Shown here piece after piece: positions 12,502 to 24,300 of a DNA stretch of 64,000 nt. Under the pieces are notes generated by a model. It searched no databases and was not told the origin of the DNA. It was given only the letters and a program-made list of their open reading frames with translations. The DNA comes from Protonemura montana. Taxonomy: Eukaryota > Arthropoda > Insecta > Plecoptera > Nemouridae. The stretch spans positions 602,501-666,500 of the forward strand of contig OX387604.1 of assembly GCA_947568835.1 (NCBI GenBank). Direction: 5' to 3'. Made by a program: the position numbers and the translations under genes. Numbering within the stretch: position 1 is the first letter of the stretch; each line of letters begins with the position of its first letter.

Positions 12502-13607
12502 GGATTCCTTGCCTGGATTCCTTGCCTGGATTCCTTGCCTGGATTCCTTGCCAGGATTCCTTGCCTGGATTCCTTGCCTGGATTCCTTGCTTGGATTCCT
12601 TGCCAGGATTCCTTGCCTGGATTCCTTGCCTGGATTCCTTGCTTGGATTCCTTGCCTGGATTCCTTGCCTGGATTCCTCGCCTGGATTCCTTGCCAGGAT
12701 TCCTTGCCTGGATTCCTTGCCAGGATTCCTTGCCAGGATTCCTTGCCAGGATTCCTTGCCAGGATTCCTTGCCTGGATTCCTTGCCAGGATTCCTTGCCT
12801 GGATTCCTTGCCAGGATTCCTTGCCTGGATTCCTTGCCTGGATTCCTTGCCTGGATTCCTTGCCTGGATTCCTTGCCAGGATTCCTTGCCTGGATTCCTT
12901 GCCTGGATTCCTTGCTTGGATTCCTTGCCAGGATTCCTTGCCTGGATTCCTTGCCTGGATTCCTTGCTTGGATTCCTTGCCTGGATTCCTCGCCTGGATT
13001 CCTTGCCAGGATTCCTTGCCTGGATTCCTTGCCAGGATTCCTTGCCAGGATTCCTTGCCAGGATTCCTTGCCAGGATTCCTTGCCAGGATTCCTTGCCAG
13101 GATTCCTTGCCAGGATTCCTTGCCTGGATTCCTTGCCAGGATTCCTTGCCTGGATTCCTTGCCAGGATTCCTTGCCTGGATTCCTTGCCTGGATTCCTTG
13201 CCTGGATTCCTTGCCAGGATTCCTTGCCTGGATTCCTTGCCTGGATTCCTTGCTTGGATTCCTTGCCAGGATTCCTTGCCTGGATTCCTTGCCTGGATTC
13301 CTTGCTTGGATTCCTTGCCTGGATTCCTTGCCTGGATTCCTCGCCTGGATTCCTTGCCAGGATTCCTTGCCTGGATTCCTTGCCAGGATTCCTTGCCAGG
13401 ATTCCTTGCCAGGATTCCTTGCCAGGATTCCTTGCCAGGATTCCTTGCCAGGATTCCTTGCCTGGATTCCTTGCCTGGATTCCTTGCCTGGGTTCCTTGC
13501 CTGGATTCCTTGCCTGGATTCCTTGCTTGGATTCCTTGTCTGGATTCCTTGCCTGGATTCCTTGCCTGGATTCCTTGCTTGGATTCCTTGCCTGGATTCC
13601 TTGCCTG
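12502..13607. repeat. 13-bp minisatellite, about 85 copies, with higher-order structure
   Basis: The unit is TTGCCTGGATTCC with variants TTGCCAGG, TTGCTTGG and the rare TCGCCTGG. The array is 1106 bp, which is 85 units without a visible phase slip. The rare TCG variant occurs at 12678, 12990 and 13341, spacings of 312 (24 units) and 351 (27 units). The surrounding order of variants recurs at each position, so the array grew by copying blocks of about 25 units. Because 13 is not a multiple of 3 and no unit supplies a stop, several frames stay open for over 350 codons (a 13-residue period, PGFLAWIPCLDSL-like). I regard these frames as non-coding. Confidence 0.96.
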
Positions 13608-13659
13608 AAATTGTGAGTGATGACTTGGTCATTGGTCAGTTACCTTGTATAATACAACG

Positions 13660-13874
<215 letters not shown>

Positions 13875-14114
13875 GACACCAAGATATTGGTCTCACTCGA
13901 TGGTATATTGTGCTGAACTTTATAGGTTAGATATTTCATTGGTTTGTTGGTCGCTGGTTCGTCGGTGAAAATGTCGCAGTTATTTTATCAAAACATTATT
14001 AGAAATATAGACTTCGATGATAAAACGAGTTTACTCATTAATAAAATCACATTTTGCTGAAATTCTCAGCTATTTTTATGTTCTGGGGCTTTAAGTTTGT
14101 CGAGTTCAGCGACG

Positions 14115-14371
14115 GTCACCAAGAGGACCACCGGCTTAACGTCCCTTCAGAAGGACGGTACAACTCGAACAACAGGATTCCTCCACAAATCCATGCTGTC
14201 GAGAGGTTGATAAGCAAGGCGAGTGAAGTTGCTGTACTAACTTTCATCCCTCCAACCTCTCTCCCGAACAGAACTGGTCATGTGTATAATGGTCACCCAT
14301 CCAATACGTGACTCAGCGTAGTGTTGCTTAACTTCGGTGATTTAATGAGCGCCGGTGTTTCCAACATGCCC
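14115..14371 (-). mobile_element. 5S rRNA-derived SINE, copy C (3'-truncated)
   Basis: Reverse orientation. The right part holds a single 5S-like head (GTTGCTTAACTTCGGTGAT on +) and the middle holds the body. The CGTCGTTAAACACC tail and the distal body seen in copies A and E are missing: similarity stops at about 14115. Confidence 0.75.
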
Positions 14372-14950
14372 TACTGTCCGGTATCTTTGTTTTTGTTTGT
14401 GTTTGTGTTTGATTTGTTTGTGACGTGATGACATTTAATGTAATTTACTTTGTAAATCTTTATGCAGTTTGTTTACAACTCAATCCCAAGGCCCACGTAA
14501 CTCGTCAGATGACAAAACTTATAAAACCATATTAATCTGCGTTTGAAAACAGCTCGCCACTTTTTCTTAATTGTTTTCCTTACAAGATATTGTCCTTCTT
14601 TAGCAGATCTGTATGATCGTTGGTTTTTGCTGAGTTTTCAAATAAACAGTATCAAATGAAATAAACTTGGCCATTAACGGCGAAAAGAGAAAACTCAAGG
14701 AAATATCTCATGGTATATTCCTAGTCGTTACCCAGGATGCTTTTTCTTGTGAAAATGTGAGCCTAGCTTTTCTGATGTGTACTATTTTGAAAAACCGCTC
14801 AAATCAATGTCATGCTTTCGAAAATGTTTGGATACGATATTATTTGTATTTAAGCAAAACGAAGAAGTGAGTTACGTATACTGAATAATCATTCCTTTGA
14901 AGCAAGTTGACTTCAAAACTGTTCTATTTGTGTATATTACATTACTGGTC
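14372..14950. other. Gene-free stretch
   Basis: A short GTTTGT-rich simple patch lies near 14390-14420. Nothing else is recognised. Confidence 0.5.
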
Positions 14951-15735
14951 ATTGGGGTAATTCATCGGGGTAATTCATCGGGGTAATTCATCGGGGTAAT
15001 TCATCGGGGTAATTCATCGGGGTAATTCATCGGGGTAATTCATCGGGGTAATTCATCGGGGTAATTCATCGGGGTAATTCATTGGGGTAATTCATCGGGG
15101 TAATTCATCGGGGTAATTCATCGGGGTAATTCATCGGGGTAATTCATCGGGGTAATTCATTGGGGTAATTCATCGGGGTAATTCATCGGGGTAATTCATC
15201 GGGGTAATTCATCGGGGTAATTCATTGGGGTAATTCATCGGGGTAATTCATCGGGGTAATTCATCGGGGTAATTCATCGCGGTAATTCATCGGGGTAATT
15301 CATTGGGGTAATTCATCGGGGCAATTCATCGGGGTAATTCATCGGGGTAATTCATCGGGGTAATTCATCGGGGTAATTCATCGGGGTAATTCATCGGGGT
15401 AATTCATTGGGGTAATTCATCGGGGTAATTCATCGGGGTAATTCATCGGGGTAATTCATCGGGGTAATTCATCGGGGTAATTCATCGGGGTAATTCATCG
15501 GGGTAATTCATCGGGGTAATTCATCGGGGTAATTCATCGGGGTAATTCATCGGGGTAATTCATCGGGGTAATTCATTGGGGTAATTCATCGGGGTAATTC
15601 ATCGGGGTAATTCATCGGGGTAATTCATCGGGGTAATTCATCGGGGTAATTCATCGGGGTAATTCATCGGGGTAATTCATCGGGGTAATTCATCGGGGTA
15701 GTTCATTGGGGTAATTCATTGGGGTAGTTCATTGG
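14951..15735. repeat. 13-bp minisatellite GGGGTAATTCATC, about 60 copies
   Basis: A highly homogeneous array. The main variant (CATT for CATC) occurs at 15083, 15161, 15226, 15304, 15408, 15577 and 15707; all spacings (78, 65, 78, 104, 169, 130) are exact multiples of 13, so there is no indel inside. Each unit carries a GGGG run on the + strand. Confidence 0.97.
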
Positions 15736-17489
15736 GAATGGCACAAAGATGGTGTTTAATATAGGCATAGCCTTTTTATACGGAATAAATTTTTAATCAT
15801 TATGGTGATAAGAGATTAGGTTGATTTAGCCAGGTTATATTTGATTATCTTCTATTCTCACAAGAGTACTACATGAAAGGTAATAATTGAGTAAAAACGA
15901 ACGTATTTGGAAGCTGTAAATAGAAACTGAAAATGTTTAAAGTTAAAGTCATTACTCATGCGTTTCCTGGTCTAATTATCGCATTCCTGTTGGAAATCAG
16001 TTTCTAAATTTCAGGCCTCGGGATATGTGACTGCGGCGCAGGATCTCAGGAAAGAATGGACTCATGTGTTAGGATTGACAGGATCAGATGACTTTACTAG
16101 AATAGATCCATCATTTGGTTACAAGCTTTTGAATAACTTGCAATTCAAGTTCTGATTATGAAGAAATATCAATTTACGCCTCCGTCAAATGAAGTCATCT
16201 TTAAAATAATTATTCTTTCAAACATGAACTAATATATTCTTTAATTTGTTTGGCACAAAGACGTCAACGAAATTCATAATGATTGACTGAACATCCAATT
16301 ACGCCAATTAATTAAACGATTTTTAAAAAAAATCTTTTGAGTGCACGGAAGCATGACATAAAATTTAGAAGTTTTAAAGAACTCCAACTAAGTATTGGAA
16401 AGAAATTATGACAGGGTAGGTATTTATTTCTTAAAAAAGCTAACTGAAATAAATCGCGAGGGATTATGAATCTTGAAGAACGGACGTAAATTGAAAATAA
16501 TAAAGATGCCAGTATGTGTGCATTAGCAGTCTGCGATTGCAATATGTGAGCTATTATTCTGTGCTAGGATGTTACAAAACTCATTTCTGATTTTCAGTAG
16601 CGTAAATACATTAATACTTCAAATAAAAGTTAGGTGAACTGGTTTCTTCATTTATCAAATACAAAAATCGGTAGGTAATGCTTTAATTTTTATGAAATTA
16701 CTGTTCCCCCAATTTCATCATTAGACAAGAAATATATTTTCGGTACAATCCAAAATGTTGCTACCGAGTAATTGAAGTTACCTACCAAACCGGGAAACTG
16801 GTTCATTTTCACCTCAAATTGCTCAAACTCATAATACGTCTGCTGACAAGCCTTTGATGAGCGATCATTATTATTGTTCAATGGGCATTCGGGTGGTGTA
16901 TTCTATGCTTTGCATGACAGAACAAAAACCAGTGCATTGTTCAAATTCATAGTAGATACTAGAATAATTTTTAATTTTACGATTTATAAAATAACTGGTC
17001 ATTTTCACACTCATGACTCTAATTAATTACCAAAACTAGCCGATACGTAGCAATGACCATTTTATTGCCCGTTTCTTATTACATTTATTGAAAGCAATTG
17101 GAATCAGCGATAAGACCCGACATCAAAGATACACAATATTGGCAGTGGCAATATTGGCCAGATTACCTGACTCCAGTAATTAAACGGATGTGGTGTTTCT
17201 GTTTTCAGTTGATAGTGTTGATATTGAGATCGCTATCACTGATTTTAGTAGCTGAAAATAACGGTAACTATTTGCATAAACCTGTAGGAAGTCAAATTGG
17301 TGCACAAGCGCCACCTATTTCAGAATATATTAAACTAACTTATTTTAACGCCTACTTTACCGACCTTTCTTAGTCATCGTTGTGCTTAGCACGCCATCTG
17401 TCTGAAAAGATAGTACGAAATTTAGTAACCATTATGACACCTAGGTGCCGCTGTTGGGCCTGGTATTGATGTTCGACTGGCGTTGTTCA
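15736..17489. other. Gene-free stretch upstream of CDC14
   Basis: AT-rich, with no repeat array and no recognised exon. The open frames at 16312-16542 and 17098-17373 show no known domain. Confidence 0.45.
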
Positions 17490-17545
17490 ATCTCATTGGC
17501 TACTCGACGGAAAGCGTTTGAATCCATTCAAAACAAACCAATCAC
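17490..17545 (+). promoter_or_regulatory. Possible CDC14 promoter elements (two CCAAT boxes and a TTTGAA)
   Basis: An inverted CCAAT (ATTGG, about 17495-17499), a TTTGAA at about 17517-17522 and a direct CCAAT at 17538-17542 fall within about 50 bp, some 0.8 kb upstream of the first coding exon. In animals, CCAAT boxes combined with a TTTGAA 'CHR' are typical of cell-cycle gene promoters (NF-Y and the DREAM/MuvB complex). The motifs are short and the background is AT-rich, so this is only suggestive. No TATA box was identified. Confidence 0.22.
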
Positions 17546-18326
17546 ACGCAGAACATGGCAGTTGTTTGGGCAAGACACGTATGAACGTTGTTGACTTTTA
17601 TAGGAATATTCGGGATTTAGTGTTTGTGCCTTGGTGTTACCGCGCTTTATTACCACAATACAGTCGTGTTACAGAACGCTCCATCTCATTTTTTATTTTT
17701 TTAGTGTAAATGTCTGCGAACATACAGTGAACTAGTGGTGTTCACTAAATGTGAACGATTTGGATACAGAGCGTCTAATTTTGGTGCATCAGTGCCCAAG
17801 AAAACTCGATTTTTTTCGAAGGTCAGTTGGTGGGCACTCCCATTTAATGTCATACTGCTCAGTCATAGTACAATGCATGAAAGAATAGTAAACATATATT
17901 ACTAGTTTTTATGGCTGAGAACTTCTTGGTGTGTCTGAGCAGAGTAGGCTCAGATGCTTAATCTTGTACTCCCAACATGACAATGCTATGCTGTACCAGT
18001 CGCCAGGCATCGGTCATTCTCGGGTTTAGTGTATTTCACCTAAAGTACACCTATTACCTGTGATACGTGTTAATTCAACACCAAGGTTTAAAAAACTGCC
18101 TGTTTAAACTCTGTCAGAGATGACAGCATCCTTGGGCTTGCCTTGGCTTACCTGTCCACCCCCTCAAAATACTACTACCACTACACAGTGTGGTGCTGCA
18201 GGTTAGGTTCTTTGCACATATCAGTAGGTTTGCCTTCCTACCCATCTGCCCACAAATAAGTAGATATACCTACTTCAGAGTATGTGTCACAAAATTGATT
18301 TTATTTCCAGAGATCAAAATATAAAT

Positions 18327-18378
18327 ATGGAGGAAGAAATTGACTCTCATTTAGTGTCGGCAGTGGAGATTATAAAAG
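18327..18378 (+). CDS. CDC14 coding exon 1a (short N-terminus)
   Basis: ATG with A at -3 and G at +4. It encodes [17 protein letters not shown] and ends in phase 1 (G) before GTAAGC. Joined to exon 2 it reads ...EIIKDRLYF, closely parallel to the N-terminus of vertebrate CDC14A (...EFMKDRLYF). A good acceptor (TTGATTTTATTTCCAG, ending at 18310) lies 16 nt upstream of the ATG, so a non-coding 5' exon probably exists further upstream; I could not place it. Confidence 0.85.
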
Positions 18379-21300
18379 GTAAGCTGTCACCCGGAACTTA
18401 AAAATTATTTTTAGTTGCAATTTCTGTAAATGGCTTCCTTTGGTTTAAATTTAAAAGATATTTGGGAGAAGGAGGATGATGATATGAATGGATATGTGAT
18501 CATAAAGGTGTCTAAAGTTGAGATTGAGCAAGGTTAGTTAACTCCAACTCCCTTCATTAATATCTCTATTCAGGAGAGCCATTGTGCCAGTGAAAATTAA
18601 CCACAAATATATTTCCTAGAACTAACTTACTAATTGCATTACGTCCAGCATTGCATTGTTTTCTGTAGGTGGACATAACGTGCATCTCTCAAGTATAACC
18701 AAGCTTTCTTTACATGGTGTCCGTGGTTTCCATCCACCCACAATAACCGGGTTGAGACTTTTATTGTCACACATTTTTGCTTCGTGCAGTTGCTAAATAC
18801 TGTCTTGGGTAACTTTATCATTAATCCAAATTGTTTGCTTGTTAATGCTTTGGTATGAAGAAAAATTGAAATCTTTCAAAATAACAAATATAATTTTCTT
18901 ATTGGTTAAGATTTAATTCTTCCACAATTATTTCTCATGCAAAAAGCATTTTTGCCCAACCTTTTTTCACCAATTTAAAATATAATTAATTATGAGTTTT
19001 ACCCAATGCCTCTAGATACTTCCTATTAGGAATTAAATGATGCATTGAACAAGTTATTCAAGTAGTACTATGGACGTAGTAGCATGCATACCTTTTTATC
19101 TTTGGACTAGGTCATGGTTTCTTAGAATTCCCACCAAGTCTAGATCATATTGCAAACTCATAATGAGTTTGCATGCAGATACACTGGCTCAATTTCACTT
19201 CTAGGGTGCCAATAAAAAATATTAACCTCACACTTATTTGACAGACCAACATTCTTTTTTTTTTATTTTATTTTTTTATAGCCATGTGAATTATTTGGCA
19301 TATTAGTTGGCCCCCAGATTGGCCCCCAGATTGGCACCCAGATTGGCACCTATAGGAGGAATATGCATTGGTAAAAGGATAGTTGGTTCCTAAGTAAGGA
19401 TATATTTTTGATATAATTTGCTGTGATTGATAACTTACATTTTTTAAATCTTCCATGCAAAAACCTTTTCGATTAATTCTTAACAAGTTAACTTATAAGG
19501 CAATTTGCATTATGGACATCAACTATTATAGAAAGATTGCTTAGAGGTAAATAATATATTGGTTTTTGTTATTCCAAAACCAAGAATGTCATATTTTGTG
19601 TAATCTAAGTGAAACAGTGGTGAAACTGTATTTTTTTTCTAGATCGACTCTACTTTGTGACCCTTCTGAATAACGGGCCTGAAGGCCGGGGCCCGAAGCA
19701 TTCTGCCAAAACTCACTACTTTAGCATCGACGATGAATTGATCTATGAAAATTTTTATTCTGATTTTGGTCCTCTCAACTTGGCAATGCTATATCGCTTC
19801 TGCCAGAAGTTACTTCTTATCCAAAAGGTATTGTTCAAATACATTTTTACCATCATTAATCATTTTTACCATTTTTATAGTTTGCATACTCGATTGTTTA
19901 GTTATGATATTTCACACCAAGAAAAAATGATTTTCTGACTTTCAAATTGCTGGAATAAAATAAATCTAGATGGACCAGTATTTGAATTAATCTTGAGTTT
20001 TGATTGCTTTAAATAAAAAACATTTCTTTCTGGTTAAGCGTGTTTAAAGTAATACTTTCATCCCACAAAATAGTAAAACTAACAACCAACCAACCATTTA
20101 ATTATTATATTTTTCAAGAACTTAAAATATAATCCTTTATGTTCCCTGAGTGATAGAAACATATACCTAAGGAATAACAGACATAAATATGTTAACAGTG
20201 TCTGTTAAGTGTTTGAAGATAGTCCCAATGGTTCCATGCAAGTTTTAATTTCAGTGTTGAGTGAAGTCACGTGTAGTGTTTAGTTGATGTTGTGGTGGGA
20301 GGGCAACCGTGTGGGTTGCCGATACCAAGTTAGGTTGTTTCTCTAGTCACTGCACCCACACTGTTCTGCTGGTTAGCAGAAAAGCAACTTTTTTTTTCCG
20401 GCCCAAGCCCAAAACGCTAGACATTTTAAGGTCCTACCAGGTCCAGGTCCAACATTTTTATCGGAAGGAGAGTTGATCCAAGAAAGTCTGAAAAAGCCCA
20501 ATTGCCCAGAAATCATCGCATGAATTTGTTCGGAAAATATTATTTTTTTAATATTCTTCAGTATAAAAGTAAAGTCCTTTCTTTTTTACATAAGGAATCT
20601 TTTGTCTTTTTCTATTATCTAAATGCATACTCTTAGCATTATTAGGGGTCTTCTTTTGATAATGATTTGTCCAGATTTGTCATGATATATTACAACTTAT
20701 AATCATAATATCATATTTAGGTTTATTTAATGCCAAACTTATTTTTCATGATCTGGGATTTTTTGCCTCCATATTTAAACCCAAGCAAAATGATGGTATT
20801 GTTGAAGAGGTATTGGTATTATTAAATAATAACTGTTTTTTTATCATCAGAGTAGGTCTTCTCATGGTACACAATACCTGAATGCATTACTGATGTAATG
20901 CATGTTGCATTGATTGCAATTGCTTTCTTTTAATGCAAATAAAACAAGACTTATGATGTGTGAGGAAAACACTGCCAATGTTCTACATTTTTAGTTGGTG
21001 ATAACAGCTCTTTTGAATTTGATAACAATTTAATGGTCATTGTGAAACTTTGAATTTCTCTTTGGTCTTCTGTTAAGACTTTCTGTATTAGTTCAAAATA
21101 CCAAGAAAGCCCAATAGTTGAATAGCCTAACCTACCCGGCGTTGTAACCTCCCCCCTCTAAACTAGGGTTTATAGCCATCATCTCTGTTTGGTAATTAGG
21201 ACCAGTTATTCATAATCATTGGTTGCTTTCATCAATTTGGACCCAATGAGAAAAATTTGCATTCATCTCGTCAGTCCAGTGAACTCTTACATGCAACAAA

Positions 21301-24300
21301 TGAATGGCTATGAAAATTAATTTAAAAAATCACAATTTATTCTCTAAAGTCTCACAAATATGAAAAAATGCATCAATTTTACAATCAAGTTTTGTAAAAT
21401 CCTTGTGTTGTCATTACAATCCCGAAATTTACGATCAGATACAGTAGACTAACAGCTCGGAAGTTGAACCATTTACTTGTAAAACATCTGGCAAGCTCCT
21501 ACAGAAAGTTAATTTAAAAAAAAAAAACTATGAATGAAGCGAGCATGTATGGTTCGGTAGGTGGGTTTCTACGAGAACTAGATACGACTCGACTGCCAAC
21601 CCATAATTTGTGCAAGCTACCAAGCTACCAAGCTACCAAGCTACCAAGCTACCAAGCTACCAAGCTACCAAGCTACCTCACTTAGTGCGTAGGTGCATTT
21701 TGTGGATCTCCTCAACACTCCAATGAGAAATGAAGGAAATCGATCCACGTACTTTAAGAGAAGGAATTTGGTATTTGCTGACAGAGGATCTTGCTAAATA
21801 TTCGCACAGAATTGGGATAGTGCCAGCCCCTTGATTATATCGGCAGTATTTTCATCCTCGCTTTCTGTTTCAAGTCAGAAAATGTTTTCACAGCATTTAA
21901 AGTTAGTCCAGCCACATTGATCCACCCACCCATCTTTCCAGTTCCTTCCTATCAATCAATTCACAATTGACCAATCTGACTGAACCAATGACGACTGCGA
22001 TTGCCGTGACATAAATTATTAAGATTTTGATACCCACACAAATGTCTGGATCACTAAATGTGGATACACATCTGTCGGCCAATGTATTTCTTTTCCGAGT
22101 TCCACCTTTCATCTATTGTTCTGTAATTCTCCCCTGCCCCTGGTTGCAAGCACTCAACACCACTCAACACCACTCAACACCACTAGTAGCTCCTACGTAT
22201 CAGTCGACTGATTTCAAGTGCTGGCCAAATTTCAATGGATTTCGTAGCGAGCATATTTTCTCAGTTCAATTTATCTGGAACTTCCTGGGCTCACGAGTCA
22301 AAACACACGTTCATTTTGTCCCCTTTTAGAATCGGTGATAACATGATTTTGTTAGCTTCGACTTACCTGTAGTTTTTAAATACGGAATAACAAACCGCGA
22401 TTAAAACGCACTTAACTTGCGCTTACAATTGTGTGCGTCTGCTGGCGTTGAACAATTGCGCGGAAATTCTAAACGACTCTTTGGCCATTAAGTTTTATTT
22501 TTCATTAAGGAACGCAATTCAATTAAAAGTGTGTGCTATTTCGTGGCAGCAAGCACGACATCTCGAGAAACTTGAAATGCTTTCCTGTTATGTCATGGTA
22601 GACATGCATTTTAGTTTAATTTATTGTAAGAAGAAACGTTTAAAACTAAAAAGAAGCTTCCATAATAGAGAGTAGGTCAATTATTGTCCTCGCATTCAAC
22701 TTTTTGCCGTTAAATAAGTTTTGCGGTGAAAAGCAGTGTCAACGTTTGGTCCGTCCCTGTGCCAGACAAGACATTTGTCTTACTCGTATAATTTCTTATT
22801 TCTACGCCCTCTGGAAGACTGCCACTCACTTTCCCTAGTCACGGGATTCTCGAAATTTGTCGACAGATTGCACAATACCTGGAATCCCACATTTCTAGTC
22901 TGCGAATAGTTGACACCAATGACTTGTTTTAAAACTTGCTGTTGTGTTGTTCATTTGAAATTCCTATACAATAGTGATTGTTGTAAATTTAAGTGGGCTA
23001 ATTAATGTATGTACCATCTAAAAATCTTCCTCTTGTATGCGGCATTTGTAGTTATTTTTAATGGTACCCAATGACATAATGTTTCTCTGTTTTGTAGACT
23101 TGTCAATTTGGGAAGAAAAAAATCGTTCACTATACCACCATGGACAGCGACAAGCGCGTGAACGCTGCTTTCCTGATGGCCTCATACTCGGTAAGCCAAT
23201 ACATGCATCTTCTCTTAATTATATATAGCAACACTACACAATTCCTCACAAGGATTTTACTTTAAACCTTTTTGTGGCATACATTCTCTTTCATTACAAC
23301 TTGATGTGGTAGGTTTTGTTGTTATTAGATATATCGATGTAAGAATGTAAAAGATCCCGGGTAACTTTTTTAATCTAGAAAATGCATTTGTGCACTTTCT
23401 ATAATATAAACTTAAGGTAGCACGGTTTAGCGTGATAGAGAAAGAGATTTTGCAGTTGTAGTTGCTTGGCTCGAGCCTTCTATATTTGTTGGAACTAGTG
23501 GGTTGCTGCGAACCACATTGAAAGCGTGATGCCGATCGATACAATTCAATGGAACGGTTCTCTCATGTGTGGCGGCGGTGGTCATGAACTCTGGATGCAA
23601 AATCACAACACGTTTGGGATGAATTGCTTTACATGCAGACCGCGATATTATGATTCGATGGAACTTTTATGATGTTTCAAGTCCAACATTAAGGTTTAGT
23701 TTACTACCGCAACCTAGTAACGTTTTATTTTAGAGTCAATGGAACTACAACTTACAAGACATTCGTGTCACTTACTACTGCCTTTGCTGCTACAAACGAT
23801 TTACACGCAATTTCCTCATTGGCATATCTATTCTATCACCTGTTTGGATTTCGGTATTTACCTATGTGTTTTAAATCCTTACCGGGCTAAGCATTTCTCA
23901 TTCAGAGCTGATTTACTTCCCCAGTTTGCTACCCCAGCCTTTTGGATTAGTATCTCAACGCCATAATTCGCTATTGTCTTGCAAAGCAAGGCTCCAGACA
24001 TAATTCAATTTACGCATAAATTCATTGCATTTTTATTAATACCCTCAGTGATTACAGTTATTTATTACCCAGTGCATGTTAATTTTGGGCTGCTATCTCC
24101 AACTTTGTTATTAAAAAAAAAAGATTACAGGTGAATATCAACATGCCTAAATGCGCGATAAGCTTTTGCATGGAAGCACATCTCAATTGATTGCCTTCAT
24201 GTAATTTATAATGATTGCTCGTTATAGCTATAAGCATCTATCCATCTATCCATCTATCCATCTATCCATCTATTCTACTTATAAGAAAGCGCTTAAGTCT

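Larger units (their letters stand above)
19828..23097. other. CDC14 intron 2
   Basis: About 3.3 kb, AT-rich. It contains an 8-bp array (21613-21677) and a 10-bp array (22151-22184). I see no exon or transposon in it. Confidence 0.8.

Noticed and set aside
14951..15735. CRISPR-like array
   Set aside because: Units are contiguous 13-mers without spacers, in a eukaryotic context; the same holds for the other arrays.
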